A stretch of 64,000 bases of DNA. Origin: Cercopithifilaria johnstoni. Taxonomy: Eukaryota > Nematoda > Chromadorea > Rhabditida > Onchocercidae. Shown piece after piece: positions 1-11,891 of the stretch. The stretch is from contig CAKAEH010002092.1 of assembly GCA_916381525.1 (NCBI GenBank), forward strand, positions 248,001 through 312,000. Reading direction: 5' to 3'. Made by a program: the position numbers and the translations under genes. Under the pieces are notes generated by a model. The model was not told the origin of the DNA. It did no database searches and was given only the letters and a program-made list of their open reading frames with translations. How positions within the stretch are numbered: the stretch's first letter is position 1; each line of letters starts with the position of its first letter.

Positions 1-971
1 GCTCTGCTTTCACAAACCAAAATGTAGCGATTATTCTTAACTAAAGCAAGTTGTAAAGCAAACGGATCTGCTACCACAGGATCCTTATTCAACGCCAAAT
101 GAGCTATATTTGACACCGTACTTGAGCTAATTGGCTGAAAAATATTCAAATTCGAACTAATTTCAACTCAGCTGAGTAAAATCCAATTCATTTCAATACT
201 TCTATGATAGTTACAACGCGATCGGAACTCTCGAAATTAATAAGTACATCGAGTAATGAATACTCATTATAGATGTCATAAAGCTCTTTAAATTACTGAA
301 ATATCATAGTTCTTTTTGCTGACGCTAATTGGTAAGCAAAAAAAAATACTGCCATCTGAAATATGCGAAGACGTTAAATGCATAATAATCATGACGAAGT
401 ATCAGCAGTAAACCCAAAATCTATATAAAATAACATAATTTTTCAAGAATTTCTATTTCTTTTTCCTCTCCTTCCTCTTCCTCAAAAAAAAAAACGTTTT
501 TCAAGGAAAGAAAAAATTGTGGATGTTTACCTTCAATGTTTTTATTTCTATATTAAAGAGAGTGAACGCTGACAGAACAATAAGATAACCAGGCGCTGTG
601 GCAGCCACTATTCGTGCAACGGAAGCATTCTAAAAATATCATTCAAAGCGGCTTAAATTCTAAAGAATGCCAAAAAATTTCCACACCTCTTTTAAATCTT
701 AAAAATCATTACCGTTGAAAGCTGCAACGCATCAATCACACTCTTTGTTGAAAGATCCATAAGCAAAATGCGTCCTTCTGAAGTTCCGACAAATAATGTC
801 CTTGATGTTCCATCAATACAAGTCACCTGATATCAGTTTATACGACATATTGGCAACACTTCAAGGATATAATAACATATATTTTGAAATTCAATTACAA
901 ACCTTTTCATTCGGTGCAAAAACCGAAACCGTTTCAAAAATATCAATTAGTCGATAATATTCATCCACCAT
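1..971 (-). CDS. TGFBRAP1/VPS3-like vesicle tethering protein, N-terminal part
   Basis: Exons on the minus strand: 903..971, 713..826, 531..629 and <1..134; the gene continues past the left edge. All joins keep one frame. The start ATG at 971 lies about 20 bases after a TTTTCAG acceptor (AG at 993-994), a good spliced-leader site. The visible ~139 residues look like the start of a CNH/WD-type propeller (motif LFVGTSEGRILL). A later stretch with NKDPVVADPF resembles the NENPVSGDPF segment of vertebrate TGFBRAP1. Family members are subunits of the CORVET tethering complex on early endosomes. Vps39/Vam6 has a related N-terminus, but the NxDPVxxDPF block favours TGFBRAP1/VPS3. The C-terminal repeats are not visible, so the paralogue assignment is an inference. 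Confidence 0.72.
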
Positions 972-1673
972 ATAGCAGCTAAAAAGAGATCACTGAAAAT
1001 TATATGAAATTGCCAAGCTTCGTATGAAGATCGATATGCAATTACGTGAAATAATTATTTACGAAAAAGTTCGAAATTCGCATATAGAGAAAATTGCCAA
1101 ATGAAGAAAATTTTATTTTAAACAGATACAACCCCAAGAAAAGAGAATAAATTTGAGAAAAACAAGACTGAAACAAACGAAATTTGAAGGCTGCGATATC
1201 CAGCAGCACAAAAAATTCTTATATAACATACCTAAAATATCAACTTAACTTTCATATTCTTGCTACACCTACTCAAAATTTGTAATGCATACACAACTGC
1301 ACACAATGCACGTCCACTCCCCATGTTACCAATTGGAAGTACTTACAACGCGGAATTTTTCTTATTTCACTAATACTAAAAGGTAGAAAGAGAGCACCAA
1401 CATAAAACAAAAATTGAGACAAGAACAAGTTAAACGTCAAGAAATTCAAAATCTCATAATGAAACAAAAACATAAAGCGAACAGAACCCCTATAAATGAG
1501 GATATAATGGCCAAACAAAGAAAGACAACAGCAAATTCATGTAGTTACGAGTAACACGGAATGATCACAGAATCGGTATAACTTATGCGAAAAATAGGGG
1601 CAAGAAGAAAAGAAATAATAAGCTCTACTAAATACATTAAAGCCTGACTTTTCAGAAATGTAGAATTTTCAAA
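972..1673. other. Intergenic, divergent promoter region
   Basis: This AT-rich stretch separates the TGFBRAP1-like gene (minus) from the small tail-anchored gene (plus). It contains the predicted spliced-leader acceptors of both neighbours (near 993 on minus, 1655 on plus). I see no other coding signal; short minus-strand frames here have no homologue I recognise. Confidence 0.5.
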
Positions 1674-2035
1674 ATGCATCCTTCATTTGATGAAAGGGAC
1701 GCACGGCCAAATCCACTGGTAGATGAAAATTATATTTATGAAGACGTTCCAGCAACTGGTAAGTGTCCTTACAGCCTGTAAATTACTCAGTTCATTGATA
1801 TTTAAATCATACGAATAAAATGTGAGAGTTTTGGGATCTACACTCATACACATTATCATCGGAGCATTTAGAATACGCCTCTTAATACTACCGAGAAAGC
1901 ATATCAAGTTCGACTGCCCAGGCATCTTCCAAACTTGTCAACCATCAATCTATTTTGCCTTATTTACTCGTTGGATTACCAACTATTTTGATCATCTTTT
2001 ACCTAATCAAGCAGTATCATCGTAGCATTCTTTAA
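1674..2035 (+). CDS. Small predicted tail-anchored membrane protein, unrecognised
   Basis: Two exons are proposed: 1674..1758 and 1896..2035, giving about 74 residues. The ATG follows a strong acceptor (CTTTTCAG ending at 1655), as for trans-spliced nematode starts. Exon 1 ends in a textbook donor (CTG|GTAAGT). The acceptor at 1895 (CCGAG) is weak; it was chosen because it is the only AG that keeps the phase and joins to the hydrophobic frame. The N-terminal half is polar and acidic (DERDARPNPLVDENYIYED). The C-terminus is one hydrophobic helix (ILPYLLVGLPTILIIFYLI) followed by a short basic tail (KQYHRSIL). That is the layout of a C-tail-anchored protein. I do not recognise the family. It lies between two minus-strand genes and converges on RUNDC1. 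Confidence 0.45.
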
Positions 2036-2112
2036 TCTTCCGGAAATATATGCTATCGTGCTTCGATGCTACATGCTCCCGAGCTCTGCTACTTCTATTT
2101 CAAGGCGTGAGA

Positions 2113-5100
2113 TTAACTGAAATTCGTGATAATCTCATCCTTAGTTTTTTGTTGACTTCTTGAACATTGAGATTTTTGAAACATTAAAATACCTGTTCTA
2201 GCTACATAAGACCACGGTGTAAAACACTGCTCAACAATCTCATCGCAGAAAATTGTCTGTATCCATGCTGGCAACTTTCTCTCATTCAGTGCCGCAGACA
2301 CTAGAGCCTTCCACATTGCATCGGACGAACGTTTCAGCCGACTGTGAGTTGAAGTAATATTTTCGATGGTTGACAGTAAAAGCTATAAAACAGAGCTAAG
2401 CATTACGTTTCAAAATAATTTGCAGTTAAAATGAAAGCTGCGAATGAGAAAATTAGTTACAAAAAATCCTTTGATTTCAAACCAGCATGGACTATTTCAG
2501 TTTAAGTGAAATAAACACCAATTTTACAGTTCAAAAGAACTGAATTTCAACCTGCTTTGATGTCACACTTCGACCTGCAATCACATCGAGTTGATAACTT
2601 TGTGAAAGGCGCCGAATGGGTGCATCGCAGTATTTACTACCGAATTTCGAATCATAATAATACATCACAACATCCCAAACGTGTTCCAACTTCCGCGCTA
2701 AATTTTTTTATCCGAAGTTTATGTTATATAAGGAAAATTTAACTTAAATAATTCAATGCATCAGTTATGCATCATACAAAAAGCATATATGTACCATACA
2801 AAATGTATCATACAGGGATATGTATCATACAAAAAGCAGTATCAAGTACTGTAAAAATTTACCATTATTACTTTTTGCAGCGCGCGAACTTCCAGGATAG
2901 CAGCCCAAAGATGTGAAATGAACAAAATGCTTGACAACGTTATTCATACCATGTTCCAAAAGATCACGTATAGCAGGACATAATTGCTTTCTAATGACGG
3001 CAACTATTTCTTCTTCGCTACGTTTGAAAACCTTAATTTAAAAAATCATGTAAGGGAAGCAATATCATTTGATTCTACATAAAAAGTAGATTTTGTTAAA
3101 ATCGTATTATGAGTAGTGAAATAGTAAATAGTGGGTGAATTGCAATGCAGTAAATTAGTAATTTCAGAAGTAATAGCAGCATGGCAAAAAGATTATCCCA
3201 AATTAAAAGATAATAATTCGGTGTTATTTTCACTGCCTAATTGGATTTCAAATTTGCATTGCAAAGAAAATATGATAAAGCAAACGGTAGATTACCACTA
3301 CTCCGTTATCCTGTAGTAATTAAAAGAACCTAAGCAGCTCTGAGATTCATAGAATAGCGCTCAGGAAGAAAAATGACACAAAATATAAAACCTCATCATA
3401 TGATTTACTAAACGACTCAGCATGAGACGTGTCTGTATCCACCGAAAGCAGAAGATATTTCTCCATCACTTGAGTTGTAGCATCAACTGCTAATTCTATC
3501 CGTGCTCGCTCATCACTAAAATTATATCTGTTGACCATTTCATCACTTTACAGAAAATGGGAACGTTACGAATATAAAGTATGATTTTGAAAACACTTGC
3601 CCATAATGACTTCCTTGTAGTGTTTGCTTCAGCTGATTACGCTCGAATTTCTGGTTAAATTTGATTAAATTCATGAATGAACTCTTCTTCGCCGGTACAA
3701 CGGGCAGCGAGGCAATTGCATTAGGTAGACGCTCGCTGGCTTCCGTTTGCAGAAAACCAATAAATCGTTCAAGATCGACAATCTGCGCTTGCAGCTGTTC
3801 CACTAATTGCTCTTTCGCTTTAATTGGGTTCACAAGCTAAAGATATATCAATGCAAATATATATACCATAGAGACAAAAATATATTGAAACATAGTAGAC
3901 AATTGTAACATCTTTTCTGCCAGTCTCAAAATCTTGAATCCATGAACATAAAAAGTACCTTTTTCAACGCTTCATCAACTTTTTTTTGCAAATCACTTTG
4001 GGACATTCTATCCAGTTCTAGATCTAATTGTACTTTTTCATGAAGTTTGTCGATAACTGCTTTCTAAAATAGAGCACTTCTCAGGTCACATCAAAATAAT
4101 TCCAATTGTGTTACTAGCATGATAAATAGAATCTATCATACGAAACACAAAGAAACAAGGAAATAAAGTGAAAAGTGCAGCTAGTGAAACAATAGTGGAC
4201 AAACTGAACAAAAGCAAAACACACCTGCCTAGCCATGACTTCGGCACTTGGAAGATCGCCGCCACCGCTTTCATAAGCATACTTTTCCAAATCTTCTAGT
4301 TGCTGTTTTAAATGAGCGATGAGTATCTTTTGTCGTTCCTTTTGCTGATCTACATCACATCTTTTACCATTATCTATCACCGGCGAGCACTTTTGTTTTT
4401 CTAATCTCAAATCGGTGCAACCCCGGAAAGCAAAATCTTCCAGTTCTTTCAGCAATCGCTGCAAGTTACTGCTCTGCAGAATCTTTGAGGATACTTTTTA
4501 GTGCATAACAATGAATAATGTATAATAATAATAATGAATAATGAATAATGTACAATGAATAATGTAAATTTACCAAGGTAAATAATAAAAAAAGTTGAGA
4601 AACCTGTTTTTTTTTTTCAATTTTCTCGACTCAAAAAAATTTAGCAAAAAATATAGCTTCAGGAATTCGGAATTAAAAAAAGAAACAGATTTACATCTCT
4701 TTCAGATGCATCTGCCTTACTGATCTGTTTCAGACGAAATTGTACTTGTGCAAAATGTGTTGATAAAGATAGGAGTGAACTGTTCAGACGTTCCTGCTCC
4801 TCTTCAAGTTCCCGAAAACGGGTTTCTTCATCTCTGGAATAAACCGCAAAGGGAGCATGACCAATTAATTCATGATGAAAGCCCGAAATTACGGAACACG
4901 AATAAATTTTCCGGCACCATTATCAAATAAAAATTTGCAATGAATGCGATAGCTTTATAAAGTGAATGAGGCAAAATGTCTTCGAAAAATCAGACCATCC
5001 TAAAATTAATCATTAAATCACTTCTCATCTACTAACAATAGATCAAAATTCTTTAAAAATAATAGGTAAAATTCAAAACTCACAACTGTACAGCTTGCAA

Positions 5101-5349
5101 CTCATCCGAAGATTCACCGACTGGAGCCCATCTTTCCATATCAATTGATTCCTCTACAAAAATCCGAAAAACCTGATTAAAGAACTGGGGACTTTTAAAT
5201 TTTCAGTCACAAATATAAATAAAGTAGAATACCTTTAGATAAAAATTCCTTGAGAAGAAAATTAAAATTTGAAGTAATTGAAACTTGCCATCTGAAGTGC
5301 TGGGTGCCAATTTAGCGACAAATGTTGAAGGCAACTCGCCAATCATCAT
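2113..5349 (-). CDS. RUNDC1: RUN domain-containing protein 1 (RUNDC1) orthologue
   Basis: Ten exons on minus: 5289..5349, 5084..5153, 4695..4833, 4225..4482, 3959..4063, 3601..3836, 3392..3545, 2863..3031, 2552..2697 and 2113..2382, about 535 residues. Hallmarks of RUNDC1 appear in order: the RWAPVGE motif, the SLSTHFAQVQFRLKQI coiled coil, LEDFAFRGC, LKQQLEDLEKYAYE, NPIKAKEQLVEQLQ, then a C-terminal RUN domain (RRLSQSYQL, AALNERKLPAWI, PWSYVARTG). Introns 1 and 6 (donors at 5288 and 3600) only splice in frame with GC donors. The end is uncertain. Reading through gives a stop at 2113-2115, while a good intron donor at 2192 with an acceptor at 2117 gives a stop at 2100-2102. Either end lacks the ~35 residues that close vertebrate RUNDC1. 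The start lies just after TTGTCAG, a likely spliced-leader site. Human RUNDC1 is linked to p53 repression; its worm role is unknown to me. Confidence 0.85.
2765..2840. repeat. Short imperfect repeats inside RUNDC1 intron
   Basis: An intron of the RUNDC1-like gene carries several near copies of a motif around ATCATACAAAA, spaced by about 15 to 25 bases. It is probably simple intronic repeat growth. Confidence 0.4.
4508..4567. repeat. Tandem AATGAATAATGTA-type repeat in intron
   Basis: Imperfect tandem copies of AATGAATAATGTA with an AAT run sit in the RUNDC1 intron between 4483 and 4694, next to the exon 4 acceptor. This is a simple minisatellite; no function is suggested. Confidence 0.7.
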
Positions 5350-7825
5350 TTTCTTCCTGACAATAAAATATTAATATCAATCATGGACCAAAATATCTTG
5401 AAGTTTTTATAAATGATTTGAGACATAACATAAAGACCATAAAGCAAAGTGATGAAACCATCCTGTTCCCCAACTTTAAAATTTCTCCAATTTATCTTTC
5501 TCCGAACACAACCTAACTCAGCATAACCCACAGCACACTACTTCCTATCGGACTACTCGCAACGGTCCCTGGCTCAAATAAGGCTTCGATATGAAACATA
5601 TATTTACCATTGCATGGCAGTTCTTAAATTTTGGTAGTGTTTCTTCTCTTTTCAAGTTTCAAAACAGTAATTATGAAAAAATAGATATGAGAGAACTATC
5701 ATTCATAGAAGCAAAGGATGGACGAATATTTACAAAATGAGCATTGAAGGGAATTGATAGTATTTTATACTTCGAATAGTAAGGAATTACATTACATTGT
5801 GTTCAAGTTGTTAGAATGGAGAATATCGATTTCGGTTGTAAGAATTGTTTAATGTGACAAATCTCTTATCAATCAATGATGGTTATCCATTTTCTTCATT
5901 GTTCAGCTTCTTTCTTTTCCTCCTAATGCATTAACAACTTGTTTAATGTAATCAACTTTTGTTGAATGTCAACTTTTATTGTCACAAATTAAATGAAATT
6001 TACTATACTTTTAGGGAAATGTTTAATGATATACTTTTAGGGATATGTTTAATGATATGTGCTAAAATTAGTCATTTTATAGGCAGCGTTGACGTAAGCA
6101 ATGATGAAGAATCTTATTAATATGTTTTAGTTTAAATTCGATGAATATCTCATCTCCATTCAGAAGTGGTAGTACCTAGGAAGTTCCGGAAGTTCCAAAC
6201 AAAATAAAGAAACACTGTCTTTGCCAAAAAGAAACTTGAGACGTGTCAAAAGAAGATTGAGTTATCGAAAGCCTTTAAGTCGAATTAACATAATATTTAA
6301 TAATCAGTGTGGTAGGCCTTTCCTAGGTGATATTCTCCTATATAATCTGATATATAAAGTGATTTCATTAATTCCACCATCCCACAATTTTATGAACACA
6401 GATTTCGATCAGTATTTTCAATTAAGCTCCAGGGAAGAAATAATATGAAGTCACTAAATAAATATGATTTAAATGCTACCCCGCTTTAGAATTTTATAAA
6501 CACCACTTTGATTAGCTTCAGGAAGCAGAAAAATTTTCTCTATTCTACACTCTACACTGCATGTTATTCTGCAACAATGAAAATTGGTGATTTAAACTGC
6601 CGTCAGAAAACACGTTCTTATGTACTCTTTCAAAAAACCTGTACTGCAAATTGCTTGCGGTATTGAAAGATTTGTAAGAATTTTAATTTTTTAAAAATGC
6701 TATAAAAATTTGAGAGAAAAACTGATGATGTCAAAATTCATGCTTACTTACTGAATAAATCTTGTGTAAATGATTGCGAGAAACGTAAATTTTTATATGA
6801 TTCTTTTCTGCATGAACAATTTTTTGGAATAACATAGTTACTCAATTTAAATGAACAGTTAAATTAAAGTGGTTTGTCCGATTTCTTAAATGTTGGAATA
6901 AATTTATAGAGATCTTTTTAACAATAAATAGTGACGGATAAATAGTGTTTGAAGACATCACATGGCCGAATTACGGAGATTTAGTCGGTGAAGTTTGGTA
7001 TAGGATGACCTATTTACGCTTTTCCATCTATCGATTTAAGAAAACACAAAAACACAGCATAAGTGAACAGATTAATGTTATGGTTTGGGCATTTATTGAG
7101 TTGAATTTAAAATGAATCCTAAAAGCACGAACAAATTTTGAGTTTCATTGGAGCACACAATTTTGTCGAAAGCAACTGTGCAAGGAGACATCCAATAATA
7201 TGGTTAAATTTTAAGAAGAAAGTGCAATTCGTTTCCATTTAAATTCAGAATAGTTTACTGATGCATCGATTAAGTATTCTAACGCAGATTCCACATCGGT
7301 GATTGGATTGGATATTTTACTCATATTGAAGTTTAACTTTTGCATGTGGATTCTGAGGCTTCTTCATGTCAAAAGGTCAAACGTAGAGGAAGTCTGTTTC
7401 CATCGAAATTTTCCAAAAATTTTGCTAATTTATCATGTTCAATCCGTTCTCTGGAATAATTTTTCAACAATTTCGAAACTGAAATAATGGTGAAAATGAA
7501 TGAGAAGTTATGATCCCAGAGCATTGAAACTACATCCTCGATCTCTATGCTTCCATGACAACAAACGTGAACATACCGGAATTCAAAAGAGAGGAAAACG
7601 GAACAGTGCGTAATCGTCCTCACGCAAATTCCGTCCAGTAGAGCACAACCAATGATTCCGCGAGGGTGTGTCATGCTCTTTATCCAATGGGCGAACAACA
7701 CACAATGCACTATGCGTCAAGGATAGGGAAGGGGAGGGGAAAAGATGAGTGGGTAGGCTGTTATCAAAGCGACGATGGATAGGTGTCGTGTTGCGCTGTG
7801 CAGAAATCATTTGCTGTTTCAGGTC
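5350..7825. other. Intergenic region between RUNDC1 and PDI-2 (divergent starts)
   Basis: About 2.5 kb of AT-rich DNA separates two divergently transcribed genes and should hold both promoters. Short open frames (for example 6221-6448) have no recognisable motif and start without ATG. GC content rises from about 7600 toward the PDI start, as expected near a promoter and 5' UTR. Confidence 0.5.
6005..6056. repeat. 26-bp direct tandem duplication
   Basis: Two adjacent 26-base copies (6005..6030 and 6031..6056) differ at one position; both read ATACTTTTAGGGA then TGTTTAATGAT. It is a young local duplication in non-coding DNA. Confidence 0.8.
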
Positions 7826-10800
7826 ATGTTCAGGTTGGTCGTCGTCTTTAGTGTGTCGCTTCAGTTTGTACTGCACCCCTTGGCTCAACAAGCAAGCGTA
7901 GAGGAAGATGAAGGAATTCTCGTCCTTACAAAGGTTAGTTCTTACGAAGCGTTATCTTAGAGTGATCAGCTGTGATCACTTCGCCTCTCATATAACGTAT
8001 CTCCAGTACGAGACTCATTCATTACAGTTTTATCAGTCAATATTTCATTACAATTTTATCATTCAATAATGCTCCAAATTTTTCTCCGTATTCTCTTCTC
8101 TCTCACATAAATTTTAAGGAATATGCAATGCTTAAGAGATATTCTTCGCGATTATTCAGTATGGTGTAGTAGTTTTTGAAATTAAATTCACAAACACATA
8201 CATTTTCTACTTACTGGTATCATTTTTAAACAAAATAACTTTTTTAAAAAGTTGTAATGTTTAAAAAAACTGAATTACCATCTCGTTTTTTTCCACACTG
8301 TCTGACATCAATCAATGAAATGCAGAAAAATGTGTTTGAAAATAGTTTCCTGAACAATGCTTGAACAGGGTAGTTCAGAAAATTCATCGATTGGCCAGGT
8401 TTTCAAACTAGACGTTTTCTAACAATCCTTATCTACATCAATCCGAAATTTCCTTGAGCGTACACCTTTCTTTATTTCTGATTAAAGTATCTACCTTATC
8501 CCTGTTTAGTCTACCATCAGTTTTATCCATTTCATATTATTCTTCCTTTATAAGCAATCCTTTTCTAATAGGACTTTCGAAAATTTTCATATTTCGATAG
8601 AAATTTTAGGATAATTTCGATGACACAATAGCAGCACATGAGTTTATTCTGGTTGACTTCTATGCACCATGGTGTGGACACTGTAAAGCTCTGGCACGTG
8701 CATATACAAAAGCAGCGCAGATGCTGATGGAAGAAGACAGCCCAGTCAAGCTTGCAAAGTGCGACGCGACCGTGCATGACGAGCTTGCTTCAAAATACGA
8801 GGTATGTTCAGTTTATTCAGTACGTTTTATTTTCATATTTACAGGGATTACAAAATTTCCGTTCCCCTTCGTTTTTATATTTGTTTTAGTTGTTTAAATC
8901 TTCCGTAAATAAACTTTCTTGTACTTCTTAGGTTTCACACAACAGATCAAACTTTAGTTGGATTAACTAAGATCTTCAATGAATTAAGAAAACTAATGTT
9001 GTTGTTTGTCGGAGTTAAAGATTTATAAAGTTTCGAATTGTATGAAGTAGGATATATTTTAGGTGCGTGGTTACCCAACGCTAAAGCTATTCCGTTCGGG
9101 TAAGCCAGAGGAATATAGTGGTGGACGAGATGCTGCGTCTATCGTCGCTTGGCTAAAAAAGAAGACAGGCCCAGCAGCCAAAACTATGCTCTCAGCTGAT
9201 GATGTGAAGGACTTTCAAGAAAACAATGAAGTGTGCGTCATTGGTTACTTTAAGGTACTCTTTGTTTGGAATTTTCTCTCTTATTTTCGTTATTTGCTGT
9301 TTTAGTGTACTGTTTGTGGGATACTTTTCAGGACACTGAAAGCGCAGATGCAAAAGTTTTTTTGGAAGTAGCTGCAGGGTTCGATGATATACCATTCGGT
9401 ATCACTACTGAAAGTGATGCAGCAAAGCAGATTGAACTGGAAGCTGAGGGCATTGTGTTATTAAAGAAATTCGATGAGGGACGAGCCGAATTTAGTGAGA
9501 AGTTAGTAGCTGATGCACTTAAGACTTGGATTCAGGTACTTTTCGAATTTTCTGTCGATTTATTAGAGCTGAATTTATAATAATTCAATTAGAACTGAAT
9601 TTTTTTTTTTAATATTTAAGGAAAAAAATGGACCAATTTTATGCTCATTTCTATCCTTGTTGAAGTGTTCTGTTGTGTCTAGCTGTTTTTTATTTTGTGT
9701 ACTCTTTTTTTCCCCATCTCATATTTACATAGTCCCATGCATGCTATAAATTACCTGACGTCCTAATAACTTCTACAGACGAAATCAGCTTTAGTTATTT
9801 TTAGATCAGTCACTGCTCACCCAAAATATATTGTTTTATTCTCTTCAGTTATGCCATGCTCTATATTAGGAGATTTCTTACATTCCTGTTTTAAATAAAA
9901 TAGGATTCAATTACATACATGATTAGTAATTTGTAAATAAAAACGAGATTGAACTGTCAGCAATCTTAAGGAGAAGCCATGGTAAACAGTACTTTTCAAT
10001 CGCTCAATTTGAATCAGAACTTCTCATTTTCAGGCTCAAAGATTACCGCTTGTGAGCGAATTCACGCAAGATACTGCACCAATTATTTTCGGTGGTGACA
10101 TTAAATCACATAACCTCCTATTCATTTCCAAAGAAAGCTCTGAATTCGAAAAACTAGAGAAAGAGTTTCGAGCAGCTGCCAAGAAATTCAAGGGCAAGGT
10201 GGTTTTTTGTAACGCTGATGTTAAATTTTCATGGAGTTGGAATAGCTTTTTGACAGTATGGAATCATTTTCCAGATGTAATATTTTAAGAATTGTGAATG
10301 GCTTGTGAATGTAATGGAGTCTTTTATAGGTTCTTTTCGTCATCATTAATACGGATGTAGAAGACAATGCTCGTATCTTGGAATTCTTTGGCCTCAAAAA
10401 GGAAGATTTGGCGGCATTGAGATTGATCAGTCTGGAGGAAGATATGACCAAATACAAACCCGATTTCAATGATATTACTGCTGAAAATATTGTGCAATTC
10501 ACGGAATTGTATCTTGCCGGTAAATTAAAAGCACATCTGATGACTCAGGATATTCCTAGCGACTGGGATAAGAATCCAGTTAAAATACTAGTAGGAAAGA
10601 ACTTTGACGACATCGCGAAGGATTCTAAGAAAGACGTCATTGTGCTGTTCTGTAAGTTTCTCAGATATTGTGATATGAATTGATTATCTGATGTCAAAAT
10701 GGGTGATTTATTTTTAACGCTTAATTAATATATTTAAGTATTAGCTTGCTAGGAGGGTAAAGATAGCAGTATAAGATTTTCCATAAATCAACGGAATCTC

Positions 10801-11527
10801 GTGAACTATTTTTACATTTGTTTGGTTCTCATTAGTTGCAGATATTTTTGATACTGTAGCAAAATTAATTGATTGAAATTTTCTTGATCTGTGCATCCCG
10901 TAATTGCTGTTCTCATTTTCTGATGATTGGATTTTACGTTGCACATTTCTTATATGAGCAGAAGATTGCAGATGCTCCATGGTGTGGACATTGCAAACAG
11001 CTGATGAAGACATGGGATAAATTGGGTGAAAAATATAAGGATCATGACACTAAAGTGGTTGCTAAAATGGATGCAACAGCAAATGAAGTGGAAGATGTTA
11101 AAGTGCAGTCATTCCCAACAATTAAATTGTTCCTTGCCATTTCTAATAAGGTAAATCTTCTCTGAATTTTATTGATTTCATGGAGTTTTTTAATCCTCTA
11201 GAGCTGGAGAAGTATATCTACGTCTATGATGCCAGTTTATGTGAATTTTGAATCATTTGTTTCAACTTTGTCGTTGTAAACCTGGTTGTTTAGCAAATTT
11301 ATTTTTTATCAGCAGCGTTGAAGAACTTCGTTTGTTTTAAGAAGTGGAATAGTAAAGTAACTTTCTCATGTTTATTGCAGGTAATTGATTATACTGGTGA
11401 AAGGACATTAGAAGCGCTAACAAGATTTGTGGAAAGCGGAGGTAAAGATGGTGCTGGTTTATCCGACCAAGAGAAAGCAGAGGCCGAAGCAGAAAATGAT
11501 GAAGAAACGCAACATACTGAACTGTAA
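7826..11527 (+). CDS. pdi-2: Protein disulfide isomerase (PDI-2, prolyl 4-hydroxylase beta subunit)
   Basis: Eight exons: 7826..7933, 8610..8801, 9063..9254, 9332..9535, 10034..10198, 10330..10651, 10972..11150 and 11381..11527, giving 502 residues, the usual family length. The domain order is signal peptide (residues 1-19), thioredoxin a domain with YAPWCGHCKAL, b and b-prime domains, second catalytic a-prime domain with YAPWCGHCKQL, an acidic tail and the ER-retention signal HTEL. Both CGHC active sites are intact. The enzyme forms and isomerises disulfides in the ER lumen. In nematodes it also serves as the beta subunit of collagen prolyl 4-hydroxylase, needed for cuticle. The start is supported by TTTCAG three bases upstream, a likely spliced-leader acceptor. 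Exon 7 reads LFLAISNK where most PDIs read FFPAGSNK. Confidence 0.96.
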
Positions 11528-11585
11528 TGTTGGCTTAGAAACCTCAAATTTGAGGAATTAGTGCTATTAGATGAGAAAAGTCATC

Positions 11586-11591
11586 AATAAA
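11586..11591 (+). terminator. Candidate poly(A) signal AATAAA for PDI-2
   Basis: AATAAA lies 59 bases after the PDI-2 stop codon and is followed by an A-run, a plausible cleavage and polyadenylation signal. Confidence 0.6.
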
Positions 11592-11856
11592 TCAAAAAAG
11601 GGTACTACTCCAATTTAAACAAATAGTTGAGTGATTATGAGGTCGTGGAAGAGCAACATCCTGATACTGTTTTTTACACTTACTGTCCAATGACAATTTA
11701 TTCCTTTTTTTTCCTGTATTCTGCGTCTGCGTTGTTACTTTTGATGGTGACTACAAAGGAAAATAAAAATAACGAACTTCAAAAGATTTCGTTCTCCCCG
11801 TCCTTTTTTTGAATATAGTTTGTTATTGATCATTTTTGAAAGGGAATATATTACTG

Positions 11857-11857
11857 T

Positions 11858-11884
<27 letters not shown>
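11857..11884. repeat. TTA trinucleotide microsatellite
   Basis: About nine uninterrupted TTA units in non-coding DNA downstream of PDI-2. Confidence 0.85.

Positions 11885-11891
<7 letters not shown>

Noticed and set aside
7583..7891. 102-codon minus-strand frame
   Set aside because: It is antisense to the PDI-2 promoter and signal-peptide exon; no motifs.
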